A DNA stretch of 52,204 bases from Clostridia bacterium (GTDB taxonomy: Bacteria > Bacillota > Clostridia > Christensenellales > SZUA-584): assembly GCA_018648645.1 (NCBI GenBank), contig JABGQS010000004.1, positions 72,976 to 125,179 on the forward strand. The letters run 5' to 3'. Position 1 is the first letter of the stretch. The number at the start of each line of letters is the position of its first letter. The position numbers and the translations under genes are program-made. Below are positions 17,005 to 23,419 of this stretch, one piece after another. The notes under the pieces were generated by a model. That model saw nothing but the letters and a program-made list of their open reading frames with translations. It was not told where the DNA came from and searched no databases.

Positions 17005-18021
17005 TTATAGTTCTCTCCCCATCATATCCGCTGCATCCTGCAGCTTGTGAACAAGCGCCGAGAATTTCTCCGGCAGCAGCGATTGCTTGCCGTCTGACAG
17101 CGCTTCCGAAGGGTCCTCATGAACCTCAATCATCACGCCGTCTGCGCCAACGCAAATGCCTGCCACAGCAAGCGGCTCGACCGCCCACCACAGACCAGTT
17201 GCGTGGCTTGGGTCCACTATCACCGGCAAGTGACTAAGGCGCTTTATGACCGGCACAGCGCTCAAATCCAGCGTGTTTCGCGTGAAAGTTTCGTATGTAC
17301 GGATGCCTCTCTCACAGAGTACCACATTTGGATTACCGCCCGCAACAATGTATTCGGCAGACATCAGCCATTCCTCAATTGTTGCAGACAGACCGCGCTT
17401 TAGCAGCACCGGTTTTTTCGTTTTACCAAGCTCGCTTAAAAGCACATAGTTCTGCATATTGCGTGCACCGACTTGAATCACGTCAATTTTTTCAACAAAT
17501 AGCTCGATCAATTCGACATTCGTAATTTCCGTTACTATCGGCAACCCGGTTTCAGCTCTTGCAGTTTCAAGATACTTGATTCCTTCCAAACCAAACCCTT
17601 GAAATCTGTATGGGTTAGTTCGAGGTTTAAATGCGCCTCCGCGAAGGAAATTTGCACCCGATGCTTTTACTTTTTTAGCCAATGAAACAATCTGCTCTTC
17701 ACTCTCTACAGAGCACGGGCCCGCCATCACAGCGAGCTTATTGCCGCCAATCTCAAAACCGTTGCCTTTAATAATCGTGTTGTCGGGATGGAACGCTCGG
17801 TTTACCTTTTTGTAAGGCTCCTGAATACGCATCACTTTCTTGACAACTTCCTTCTCTCGAATCGATTCGATTTCGAGCGCGACTGTGTCGCCGACCAGCC
17901 CCAGAACAGAGTAGTTTACACCATCAATTCTTTGAACTTGTATATTGTTGCTCTTCTGTAAATTATCTATAAGTTCTTGTATCTTTGCCTCGGGAGCGTC
18001 CGGTTTGAGAATAATAATCAT
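17005..18021 (-). CDS. aroF: DAHP synthase, class I beta with N-terminal regulatory domain
   Basis: 338 residues from the ATG at 18021, chosen for AAAGGA seven bases upstream over an in-frame TTG at 18045. Residues 1 to about 70 form the ferredoxin-like regulatory domain ([18 protein letters not shown]). The rest is the Thermotoga-type TIM barrel: [67 protein letters not shown] and [10 protein letters not shown]. It condenses PEP and erythrose-4-phosphate, the committed step. In relatives the N-terminal domain confers inhibition by Tyr or Phe. First structural gene of the operon, placed directly after the attenuator. Confidence 0.96.
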   Translation of the reverse strand: MIIILKPDAPEAKIQELIDNLQKSNNIQVQRIDGVNYSVLGLVGDTVALEIESIREKEVVKKVMRIQEPYKKVNRAFHPDNTIIKGNGFEIGGNKLAVMAGPCSVESEEQIVSLAKKVKASGANFLRGGAFKPRTNPYRFQGFGLEGIKYLETARAETGLPIVTEITNVELIELFVEKIDVIQVGARNMQNYVLLSELGKTKKPVLLKRGLSATIEEWLMSAEYIVAGGNPNVVLCERGIRTYETFTRNTLDLSAVPVIKRLSHLPVIVDPSHATGLWWAVEPLAVAGICVGADGVMIEVHEDPSEALSDGKQSLLPEKFSALVHKLQDAADMMGREL

Positions 18022-18059
18022 TGTTAGTGTCCTTTCGTTGTTCAAAATATAATATAAAA

Positions 18060-18114
18060 GGGAACTCGGTATGAGCTCCCTTGGTTACATAATTTCCTGT
18101 TTTACAGCTCATCC
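18060..18114 (-). promoter_or_regulatory. Attenuator (terminator and antiterminator) of the aromatic operon
   Basis: On the minus strand GGGAGCTC (18073-18080) and GAGTTCCC (18060-18067) form an 8-bp stem with loop ATACC, followed by TTTTATATTATATTTT: an intrinsic terminator just before aroF. The competing partner lies upstream: ATGAGCT within 18099-18114 is the exact complement of AGCTCAT, the 5' arm of the terminator, extended by GG:CC across one bulged A. A third segment, GTTTTTTAGC (18173-18182, leader codons 11-14), pairs with GCTGTAAAAC (18099-18108) with one mismatch. This is the 1:2, 2:3, 3:4 architecture of ribosome-mediated attenuation. The leader stop at 18119 is four bases before segment 2, so a ribosome finishing the leader would mask it. 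Confidence 0.82.
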
Positions 18115-18118
18115 GATA

Positions 18119-18214
18119 TCATTTTTTAAATTTTCTAAACGCAAAAAAACTAAAGCTAAAGTAATAGCTCTGGCTAAAAAACTTATTTGCATTTGCGGAT
18201 GTCGCTGCGTTCAT
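18119..18214 (-). CDS. Phe/Tyr-rich leader peptide of the aromatic operon
   Basis: A 31-codon reading frame (ATG at 18212-18214, TGA at 18119-18121) preceded by AAAAGGAG with five bases of spacing. Residues 12-29 read FFSQSYYFSFSFFAFRKF: eight Phe codons, all TTT, and two adjacent Tyr codons among 31. The two end products of the downstream operon are exactly these amino acids, so charged tRNA-Phe and tRNA-Tyr would be sensed by ribosome stalling. Known enterobacterial examples (the pheA and pheST leaders) use the same principle. Too short to be in a standard gene list. Confidence 0.85.
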   Translation of the reverse strand: MNAATSANANKFFSQSYYFSFSFFAFRKFKK

Positions 18215-18238
18215 GTGGTTCTCCTTTTGATACCGTTA

Positions 18239-18268
18239 ATTATACGCATAAATATGCGGTTTAGTCAA
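18239..18268 (-). promoter_or_regulatory. Promoter of the aromatic operon
   Basis: TTGACT (18263-18268), 18-base spacer, TATAAT (18239-18244), close to SigA consensus. Transcription would begin near 18232, giving about 18 bases before the leader peptide. The spacer contains a perfect inverted repeat CGCATA-AA-TATGCG (18245-18258 as read on the plus strand), a possible repressor site. Confidence 0.75.
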
Positions 18269-18318
18269 GACAATTATACAAAGTAATGAATACTATTTCG
18301 GTAATGAGTGGTATAAGC

Positions 18319-18732
18319 TCAGTTATTTAGACTTTTTAGAAAGTTTTGAGCGCGCAGCAGCATTTCGCCTGGATCGCTGACGTCATGTGCCAGCTTTTCC
18401 ATCGGGCATTTGTCGTTACCCTCACGATTTTTGATAAACGGTACTTTTATCTCATACTCAGCATCAATACCATATTGTTGAAGCACAGCAAGTGCCGCCT
18501 CCGAAATAACATTTGCGTACAAAACTTTGACACCGCAATGTGCGCATAAAAGCGCTGCGGCCTTGCCAATCACTTTGTCGGCTAAGAAAAGTTCATTTCC
18601 TCCGTTGTTCATATCGCACAGCTCAACAAGCGGCGCAATGCCTCTTTGCGTGGAGAAAAAGAATAAATCGTCATTTTTGAAAACAACTAATGCATAATCC
18701 CTAAGCTCTCGTTTTAACTGATTGCGATTCAA
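18319..18732 (-). CDS. DUF1893 domain protein
   Basis: 137 residues from a TTG at 18732, preferred because GTGGAGG lies eight bases upstream; the in-frame GTG at 18747 sits inside that site. The sequence matches DUF1893 throughout: YALVVFKNDDLFFFSTQRGI, LFLADKVIGKAAALLCAHCG, VISEAALAVLQQYGI, VPFIKNREGNDKCPMEKLAH. The family has a cytidine-deaminase-like fold with conserved Lys, Cys and Met residues in the CPME motif, and no established reaction. It overlaps the ECF S-component gene by 32 bases, implying a related role, perhaps in metabolism of the imported compound (inference). Confidence 0.83.
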   Translation of the reverse strand: MNRNQLKRELRDYALVVFKNDDLFFFSTQRGIAPLVELCDMNNGGNELFLADKVIGKAAALLCAHCGVKVLYANVISEAALAVLQQYGIDAEYEIKVPFIKNREGNDKCPMEKLAHDVSDPGEMLLRAQNFLKSLNN

Positions 18733-19255
18733 ATAACAGTCCTCCACGTTTTAGTAGTAGGTATATTGCTGGAATCAGCACAATTTGCAGCGCTATTCCC
18801 GGTAGTCCGGTGATTGTCGATGCTGCCACGGCGTCAATCGGACTCATTGGCAGCTTGAACAACCACACGCCGACGTACATAGCTAAACCGCCTGCGACTC
18901 TTCCTGCTATCATTGCAATAATTAGTTTTGGGTATATCGCCCATCTTTTGTTGTCGTATTTGATGCCAAAGCGTAAGAATCCGGCAACCGCGCCGTATAC
19001 TGCGAGCTCAAACATCATAAAAAACACTATGGGTATCGCGGGCATGCCCGCAAATGCAAAGCTGAGCAATGGCGTAATCAATCCCGCTATCATACCCTGC
19101 CAACCTCCGACAATAAATCCTATTAGAAATATACCGAGGTGCATGGGCAAAAACACACGCCCAACTGCCGGTCCTCCTATTAAATGAAATATCTGTGGCA
19201 GAAGTACGCTGATAGCAATCAGCAGTCCGGTCACTGTAAGTTTTCTTGTTCTCAT
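18701..19255 (-). CDS. ECF transporter S component
   Basis: 184 residues from the ATG at 19255 (AGGAGA five bases upstream). Predicted six-helix membrane protein: LTVTGLLIAISVLLPQI, VGRVFLPMHLGIFLIGFIVG, MIAGLITPLLSFAFAGMPAI, FFMMFELAVYGAVAGF, PKLIIAMIAGRVAGGLAMYV and a final helix ALQIVLIPAIYLLL. The MHLG...GxxGMxxGxxxPLLS..AGMP pattern is that of PF12822-type S components, which bind vitamins or related small molecules and use a shared energising module encoded elsewhere. Substrate cannot be assigned; no vitamin genes adjoin. It is preceded by a structured leader (19278-19332). Confidence 0.8.
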   Translation of the reverse strand: MRTRKLTVTGLLIAISVLLPQIFHLIGGPAVGRVFLPMHLGIFLIGFIVGGWQGMIAGLITPLLSFAFAGMPAIPIVFFMMFELAVYGAVAGFLRFGIKYDNKRWAIYPKLIIAMIAGRVAGGLAMYVGVWLFKLPMSPIDAVAASTITGLPGIALQIVLIPAIYLLLKRGGLLFESQSVKTRA

Positions 19256-19277
19256 CTGTTTCTCCTGACATATAAAA

Positions 19278-19355
19278 AGCCGCAAAGCTATATTTTATTA
19301 GCTTTCGCAGCTATGACATGCCTTCGTGGCACAAATGAATATTACCACGATTATA
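19278..19355 (-). promoter_or_regulatory. Structured leader with terminator-like hairpin before the ECF S component
   Basis: Minus strand, 5' to 3': TATAAT (19350-19355, weak -35), then hairpin GTGCC-ACGAA-GGCAT (19318-19332), then AGCTGCGAAAGCTA (19299-19312) pairing with TAGCTTTGCGGCT (19278-19290) in a 13-bp stem with one bulged G, loop of eight, followed by TTTTTATA. The 5' arm can alternatively fold on itself as AGCT-GCGAA-AGCT, which would break the terminator. The layout is that of a small riboswitch or attenuator in a transcript starting near 19343. It does not match any class I can recall, so the ligand is unknown. Confidence 0.5.
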
Positions 19356-19477
19356 GCGTTTTTGCAACAATTTTTGCGTTTTTTGTTTCATAAAATAAAT
19401 TGTGTTTATATATATATGTTAATGAGATATTGGTTATTATTTTTTTATTGTTTTTAACTGAATATTTTGCATAAATA

Positions 19478-19503
19478 CTGAACTTTTCACTTGTTTGGTC
19501 GTT
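19478..19503 (+). promoter_or_regulatory. Candidate ECF-type (autoregulatory) promoter of the sigma factor gene
   Basis: CTGAAC (19478-19483), 16 bases, CGTT (19500-19503), resembling the TGAAAC-N16-CGTA layout of ECF sigma factors, placed so that transcription starts about 18 bases before the GTG at 19527, with GAGAGGAG in the leader. ECF operons commonly transcribe themselves this way. Confidence 0.5.
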
Positions 19504-19526
19504 GTTATATATGAGAGGAGAACATT

Positions 19527-20096
19527 GTGTGCGCGCTAGATAAATTAATTGAAAAATACAAAATTGGAGATATCGAAGCAATGAGTATTCTTGTCGAAAC
19601 CTATAAGGACGAACTTTATAACCTGTGCTTTAGACTAACGTTTAATAAGCACGACGCAGAGGACTTGTTTCAGCAAACTTGGATCAAGGCTACTAAAAAT
19701 GCTACAAAATTTAAAGATACGGCATTTAGAGCGTGGCTGTTCAAAATTTGCGTGAACCAACATAAGGACAACTATCGACAGTTGATGAGACGAAAGAAGT
19801 TCCTTAAAGAGGACTTTAAGACCACGTATGCCAAGGATTATGTATTGGTGGTGTCAAACCGGGGAGAATCAGTAGAACAGGAAGTAGAAAAAAAGCATAT
19901 TCAAGCGCTACTTATATCTAATATTGATAAACTGCCCGAAAAACAAAAGATTCCTGTTGTGCTTCATTATTATCAACAAATGAAGTATAGCGAAATCGCC
20001 AATACACTCGACATTCCGGAAGGCACGGTTAAGTCTCGAATTAACGCAGCTAAGAAAAAGCTGAAAAGTGTAATGGAAGGTGAATTGTATGTTTGA
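19527..20096 (+). CDS. ECF subfamily RNA polymerase sigma factor
   Basis: 189 residues from a GTG start (GAGGAG six bases upstream). Region 2: LVETYKDELYNLCFRLTFNK, HDAEDLFQQTWIKATKNATK and FRAWLFKICVNQHKD (core binding and -10 recognition). Region 4: NIDKLPEKQKIPVVLHYYQQ, MKYSEIANTLDIPEGTVKSR, INAAKKKLK (-35 recognition helix-turn-helix). No extra domains. The stop overlaps the start of the membrane anti-sigma gene by eight bases, the usual ECF/anti-sigma coupling. Cell-surface signals are the expected input, given the partner's extracellular domains. Confidence 0.93.
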   Translation: MCALDKLIEKYKIGDIEAMSILVETYKDELYNLCFRLTFNKHDAEDLFQQTWIKATKNATKFKDTAFRAWLFKICVNQHKDNYRQLMRRKKFLKEDFKTTYAKDYVLVVSNRGESVEQEVEKKHIQALLISNIDKLPEKQKIPVVLHYYQQMKYSEIANTLDIPEGTVKSRINAAKKKLKSVMEGELYV

Positions 20097-22167
20097 TATT
20101 GATAAATATTTGGACGATATGAGAATAAAGGAATTTGAACCGTCAGAATCTCTCGTTCAAAAAACGAAAAAAGAATGCGAAAAAAATATGAAACCGCAAA
20201 AAGCACAACGCAGGTATCACAAGCAGACGAGCAGAAAATTCGGCAAGGGCGCGCTTATCGCAATCCCTGCTGCGGCGATGCTGCTTGTTGGAGTGTTTCT
20301 TGGGGCGTTTCTATTTGGAGAGAAAACAGACCCGTCTGTCGTGGCGTTTTATACGGTAGATATTAATCCGAGCGTCTGTGTGAATGTTGACGAAAACGAG
20401 ATTGTGCAAAGCGTAAAGTCGCAAAACGAGGACGCAGAAGCGCTGCTCAAAACCATCGATTGTGTTGGGCTTTCTGTGCCCGAAGCAGTTGCGAAGATTA
20501 TCGAAGCAGCTAAGCAAGCCGGGTTCCTTGACGGCGATCAGAAGTATGTGCTGATTGGACGGTTTGGAGAAGGCAACGAGCAAGCGCTTAGCGATTTGCA
20601 GACGCTCCTCGATACTAAGCTTGGTGATTTGATTGATTTGCTGATTGTCAGCGGGTCGCTTGAGGATAAGCTTAATGCGGATGGTTTGCATGTGTCTGCC
20701 GGTTTGCTGATACTAAGCCAAATGGCTGACGGCGTAGAGATCACCGGTGATGATAAAGTTGCCGATGTGGTTGACGAGGTAAACAACACCAACCAAGAGA
20801 AATACCTTGCGCCAACTTTGGAAGCCGGAGCAAACAGCGAAGGTGTTGTGCTTGAATGGAATGAGCTTGACTTTCAGAAAATGGGCTATACCGGCAAGGT
20901 CAGCTATCATATCATGGCAAGCAACAGCGAGCTGGGTATTAAGAACTTTGACGCTGTAAAAATTGGAAAACTGGACTTCATGTCTACCGATGATCAGCCT
21001 ACGAGATATTTCATAGACGTGGAAAAATGCGGTGTGAACGGCGAGAAGTATAAGTACTACGGTATTTACGCGGTGTATTCGGGCGACATATATGTGCAGA
21101 GCAACGTTGTTAAGGCTATTGTGCCGGGTCCCGAAGAGTCTCCGAAGCCTTCCCCGTCAACATCGCCCGAACCATCAGAAACACCTGCGCCCGAGCCTGC
21201 AGAAGGTTTGGTAAGCGGCTATGTTGATGGCGAGTTTGTGAAATTGAGCTGGGAGAAAAACTCAAAAGACGGTTTCACAGGGTACAAGATTGTTGCATCC
21301 AAGACGAACGAGAATCCTTCGTATCCCGAAGATGGGTATCTGAAGTATATTACAAACGAGGGTACGACCAGCAAGTCGCTTTACGAAGGATATGGCGGTC
21401 TTAAAGCTAACACGTACTACTACTTTAGCGTGACCTACCTTTACAGCGACGGCAGCAAGATTATCGGTAACGCAGTTTGGCTAAAGGTACCTGAAAAAGA
21501 GGAAGAACCCGATCCAACTGACCCGCCGAGCGGCGATATGGTAGCTACTACAATACGCGGCGAGATGGACGGAAGTGCGGTTTACGTAAGCTGGGACAAA
21601 ATTGAGCATGATCATTTTGCCGGATACAAGGTAGTATACTCATACTTAGACTCGACACCGGTGTACGGCGAATCCAACGTCTACTATACGTATATTACGG
21701 ATCCAAACGTCAACAGCAAGGTATACAGTGACATCACAGCGCTCAAAGACTATTCATCCGGCGCAACGTGCTACTTCTCGGTGACTGTGCTGTACAACGA
21801 TCCAAGCACAAAAGTTGCGGGCAACGTGATTTCATTTGTAGCACCAGAGTCGGTACCGTATCCATCGACGAATATCAGCGTTTCGCTGAGCGGTAACAAC
21901 GTTGCGACGAGTTGGACAGAAATTACTGACGAGCGGCTGCAAGGATACAAAGTCGTTGCTTCCTTCACGGATTCATCACCAAGCTATCCCGAAAATGGGT
22001 ATGCTACGTGGATTACCGATACAACTGTAACCGGCTATACTATTCTGGAAAGTTACATCAAATCACTTGACGGATATGAACCAGGTGCAACGTGCTACTT
22101 TGCAATCACGGCAGTATACGACGGTAAAAAAGTGACCGGAGATGCGGATTCACTGGTTTACCCTTAG
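20089..22167 (+). CDS. RsgI-like transmembrane anti-sigma factor with fibronectin III-like repeats
   Basis: 692 residues from the ATG at 20089 (AAGG eight bases upstream; a GTG at 20080 is possible). Residues 1-53 are cytoplasmic and basic, 54-76 span the membrane, and 86 to about 165 match the RsgI middle domain (AFYTVDINPSVCVNVDENEI, then LSVPEAVAKIIEAAKQAGFL). After a further beta-rich segment (240-345) comes a Pro/Ser/Glu linker (346-372) and three repeats of about 100 residues (373-467, 484-586, 594-692), each with a W near the start (LSWEK, VSWDK, TSWTE), GYK(V/I)V, YIT/WIT and (Y/C)YF(S/A)(V/I)T, i.e. fibronectin III-like modules. RsgI normally partners SigI; here the partner is an ECF factor. 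The repeats suggest binding of wall or surface polymers. Confidence 0.85.
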   Translation: MFDIDKYLDDMRIKEFEPSESLVQKTKKECEKNMKPQKAQRRYHKQTSRKFGKGALIAIPAAAMLLVGVFLGAFLFGEKTDPSVVAFYTVDINPSVCVNVDENEIVQSVKSQNEDAEALLKTIDCVGLSVPEAVAKIIEAAKQAGFLDGDQKYVLIGRFGEGNEQALSDLQTLLDTKLGDLIDLLIVSGSLEDKLNADGLHVSAGLLILSQMADGVEITGDDKVADVVDEVNNTNQEKYLAPTLEAGANSEGVVLEWNELDFQKMGYTGKVSYHIMASNSELGIKNFDAVKIGKLDFMSTDDQPTRYFIDVEKCGVNGEKYKYYGIYAVYSGDIYVQSNVVKAIVPGPEESPKPSPSTSPEPSETPAPEPAEGLVSGYVDGEFVKLSWEKNSKDGFTGYKIVASKTNENPSYPEDGYLKYITNEGTTSKSLYEGYGGLKANTYYYFSVTYLYSDGSKIIGNAVWLKVPEKEEEPDPTDPPSGDMVATTIRGEMDGSAVYVSWDKIEHDHFAGYKVVYSYLDSTPVYGESNVYYTYITDPNVNSKVYSDITALKDYSSGATCYFSVTVLYNDPSTKVAGNVISFVAPESVPYPSTNISVSLSGNNVATSWTEITDERLQGYKVVASFTDSSPSYPENGYATWITDTTVTGYTILESYIKSLDGYEPGATCYFAITAVYDGKKVTGDADSLVYP

Positions 22168-22212
22168 CGACAATAACCAATTAGAGGGGAAACTTAATAA
22201 ACTCGTGACCCT

Positions 22213-22246
22213 AGAGGGACAACGCAACAGTCTGCGTTGTCCCTCT
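22213..22246 (+). terminator. Perfect 14-bp hairpin after the anti-sigma gene
   Basis: AGAGGGACAACGCA (22213-22226) and TGCGTTGTCCCTCT (22233-22246) with loop ACAGTC. Stability is high but the flank is TCTACTAG rather than a T-run, so termination may be inefficient or the hairpin may protect the 3' end. Confidence 0.6.
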
Positions 22247-22363
22247 TCTACTAGCACGAATATTTAATATACTGTTAATGTTTCGTCTGCCTGTATATTT
22301 CATAGCGATTGCATGGTATAATCAAGTTATATCGAACATTAATTATTTTATTGGAGGACTCGC

Positions 22364-23278
22364 GTGAGGATCGTTTTCGACGCAATTCAATTTATAGAAA
22401 CTTCGCTGCTTTTCTCGGCATTCTTATTTTCGGCTATCATATATGCGCGGACAAGAGACAGCTTAGCTAAGCGAACGTTGTTCTTTCTGCTTCCGATATC
22501 CGCGGTTTTGTTTATATCGTATATGTACCGAATAAATCAAACCAATACGTTTATCGCCGACTCCAATATGCAGTGGCTCTCTCCCCTGTTTGCCTTACTG
22601 ATCATCGGACTAATCATGGTTTCGATCTTTGCAATAAGCTATTATGTTATCCAGCTGTTCCCTTTGAATAAGAAGCAGAAACGCAGGGCGCTTGTAGTTT
22701 CTGTGTTTCTTGTCAGTGTGCTGCTGATTGTCACAGGTGCATTGGTGATGTTTATCTCTAAGGCGGACTTATCCCAAGCAATCACTAACGCTTTGTGGGC
22801 GTTTTATCCACTATGCTCCTTAGTATTGTTTATTCAGGCGATAACGCTGCTGTTCGTTTATAAGAAAATCGATGACAAGAAAAACAAGAGAATGGCTCGC
22901 TTTTATATTATAGCGTTCCTGCCGCAGCTTTTGTTCAGCGTTGTTGACTTTTTTGTGCTTAAAAACAGCGTGTTCCAGTTTACTCATCTTTCCTACACGT
23001 TATTCTCGCTGCTGGCGTTTGTTTACCTTGGCGAGCACTTCTTTAAGCATTACAGCAGGGACACACGCGCATTGCAGGACACAGCGCGCTTAAAGCAGCA
23101 GTTCGCTTTGTCTGAGCGCGAGCTGGAAGTAATCCCTCTTCTCGTAGAGGGGATGTCTAATCAAAAAATTGGCGAACATCTGCACATATCGGTTAATACG
23201 GTAAAGTCGCACGTTAACAACATCTATAAAAAGCTGGAGGTTTCTAATCGCTTACAGCTAATCAACCGTCTTGGCTAG
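22364..23278 (+). CDS. LuxR-type regulator with seven-helix membrane sensor domain
   Basis: 304 residues from a GTG (GGAGGA upstream). About seven hydrophobic segments fill residues 8-215 (for example FIETSLLFSAFLFSAIIYA, WLSPLFALLIIGLIMVSIF, ALVVSVFLVSVLLIVTGAL, THLSYTLFSLLAFVYLG). After a short helical link, residues 249-304 are a LuxR/FixJ helix-turn-helix: LSERELEVIPLLVEGMSNQK, IGEHLHISVNTVKSHVNNIY, KKLEVSNR. It is thus a one-component membrane-bound transcription factor. The next operon, an MMPL exporter preceded by repeated operator-like sites, is the obvious candidate target; lipid-like or membrane stress ligands are plausible but unproven. Confidence 0.85.
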   Translation: MRIVFDAIQFIETSLLFSAFLFSAIIYARTRDSLAKRTLFFLLPISAVLFISYMYRINQTNTFIADSNMQWLSPLFALLIIGLIMVSIFAISYYVIQLFPLNKKQKRRALVVSVFLVSVLLIVTGALVMFISKADLSQAITNALWAFYPLCSLVLFIQAITLLFVYKKIDDKKNKRMARFYIIAFLPQLLFSVVDFFVLKNSVFQFTHLSYTLFSLLAFVYLGEHFFKHYSRDTRALQDTARLKQQFALSERELEVIPLLVEGMSNQKIGEHLHISVNTVKSHVNNIYKKLEVSNRLQLINRLG

Positions 23279-23290
23279 GCTTACTCCCCT

Positions 23291-23354
23291 ATCACCCAAA
23301 AGTACTAGATAAAAATCACCCGAAAATACAATATAAATCATCCGAGCGGGTAAT
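23291..23354. repeat. Three direct repeats ATCAYCCRA upstream of the MMPL operon
   Basis: ATCACCCAA at 23291, ATCACCCGA at 23315 and ATCATCCGA at 23337, spaced 24 and 22 bases (about two helical turns). The third is half of an imperfect palindrome ATCATCCG-AG-CGGGTAAT (23337-23354) ending six bases before the -35 box. This is a typical position for activator sites; the adjacent LuxR-type protein is the likely binder (inference). Confidence 0.55.
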
Positions 23355-23359
23355 GGTTG

Positions 23360-23388
23360 TTGCCTGTTTTTTTGTGTACCATTAAATT
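23360..23388 (+). promoter_or_regulatory. Promoter of the MMPL exporter operon
   Basis: TTGCCT (23360-23365), 17-base spacer, TAAATT (23383-23388). The weak -10 and the operator-like repeats immediately upstream fit an activated promoter. Leader of about 25 bases before the ATG at 23420. Confidence 0.5.
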
Positions 23389-23419
23389 AGCACAATATAT
23401 GTTGCTCGAAGGAGAAGGA

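Noticed and set aside
18060-18268. T-box riboswitch in front of aroF
   Set aside because: No T-box core sequence (AGGGTGGNACCGCG type) or Stem I features are present; a leader ORF with aromatic codons explains the terminator better.
18071-18286. 71-codon plus-strand frame in the aroF leader region
   Set aside because: It is the complement of the leader peptide and attenuator; its Lys-rich stretch is simply antisense to the TTT Phe codons.
19278-19332. Guanidine-II (mini-ykkC) riboswitch before the ECF S component
   Set aside because: Two hairpins are present but loops are ACGAA and GCGAA rather than two ACGR tetraloops, and the gene is not a guanidine exporter or carboxylase.
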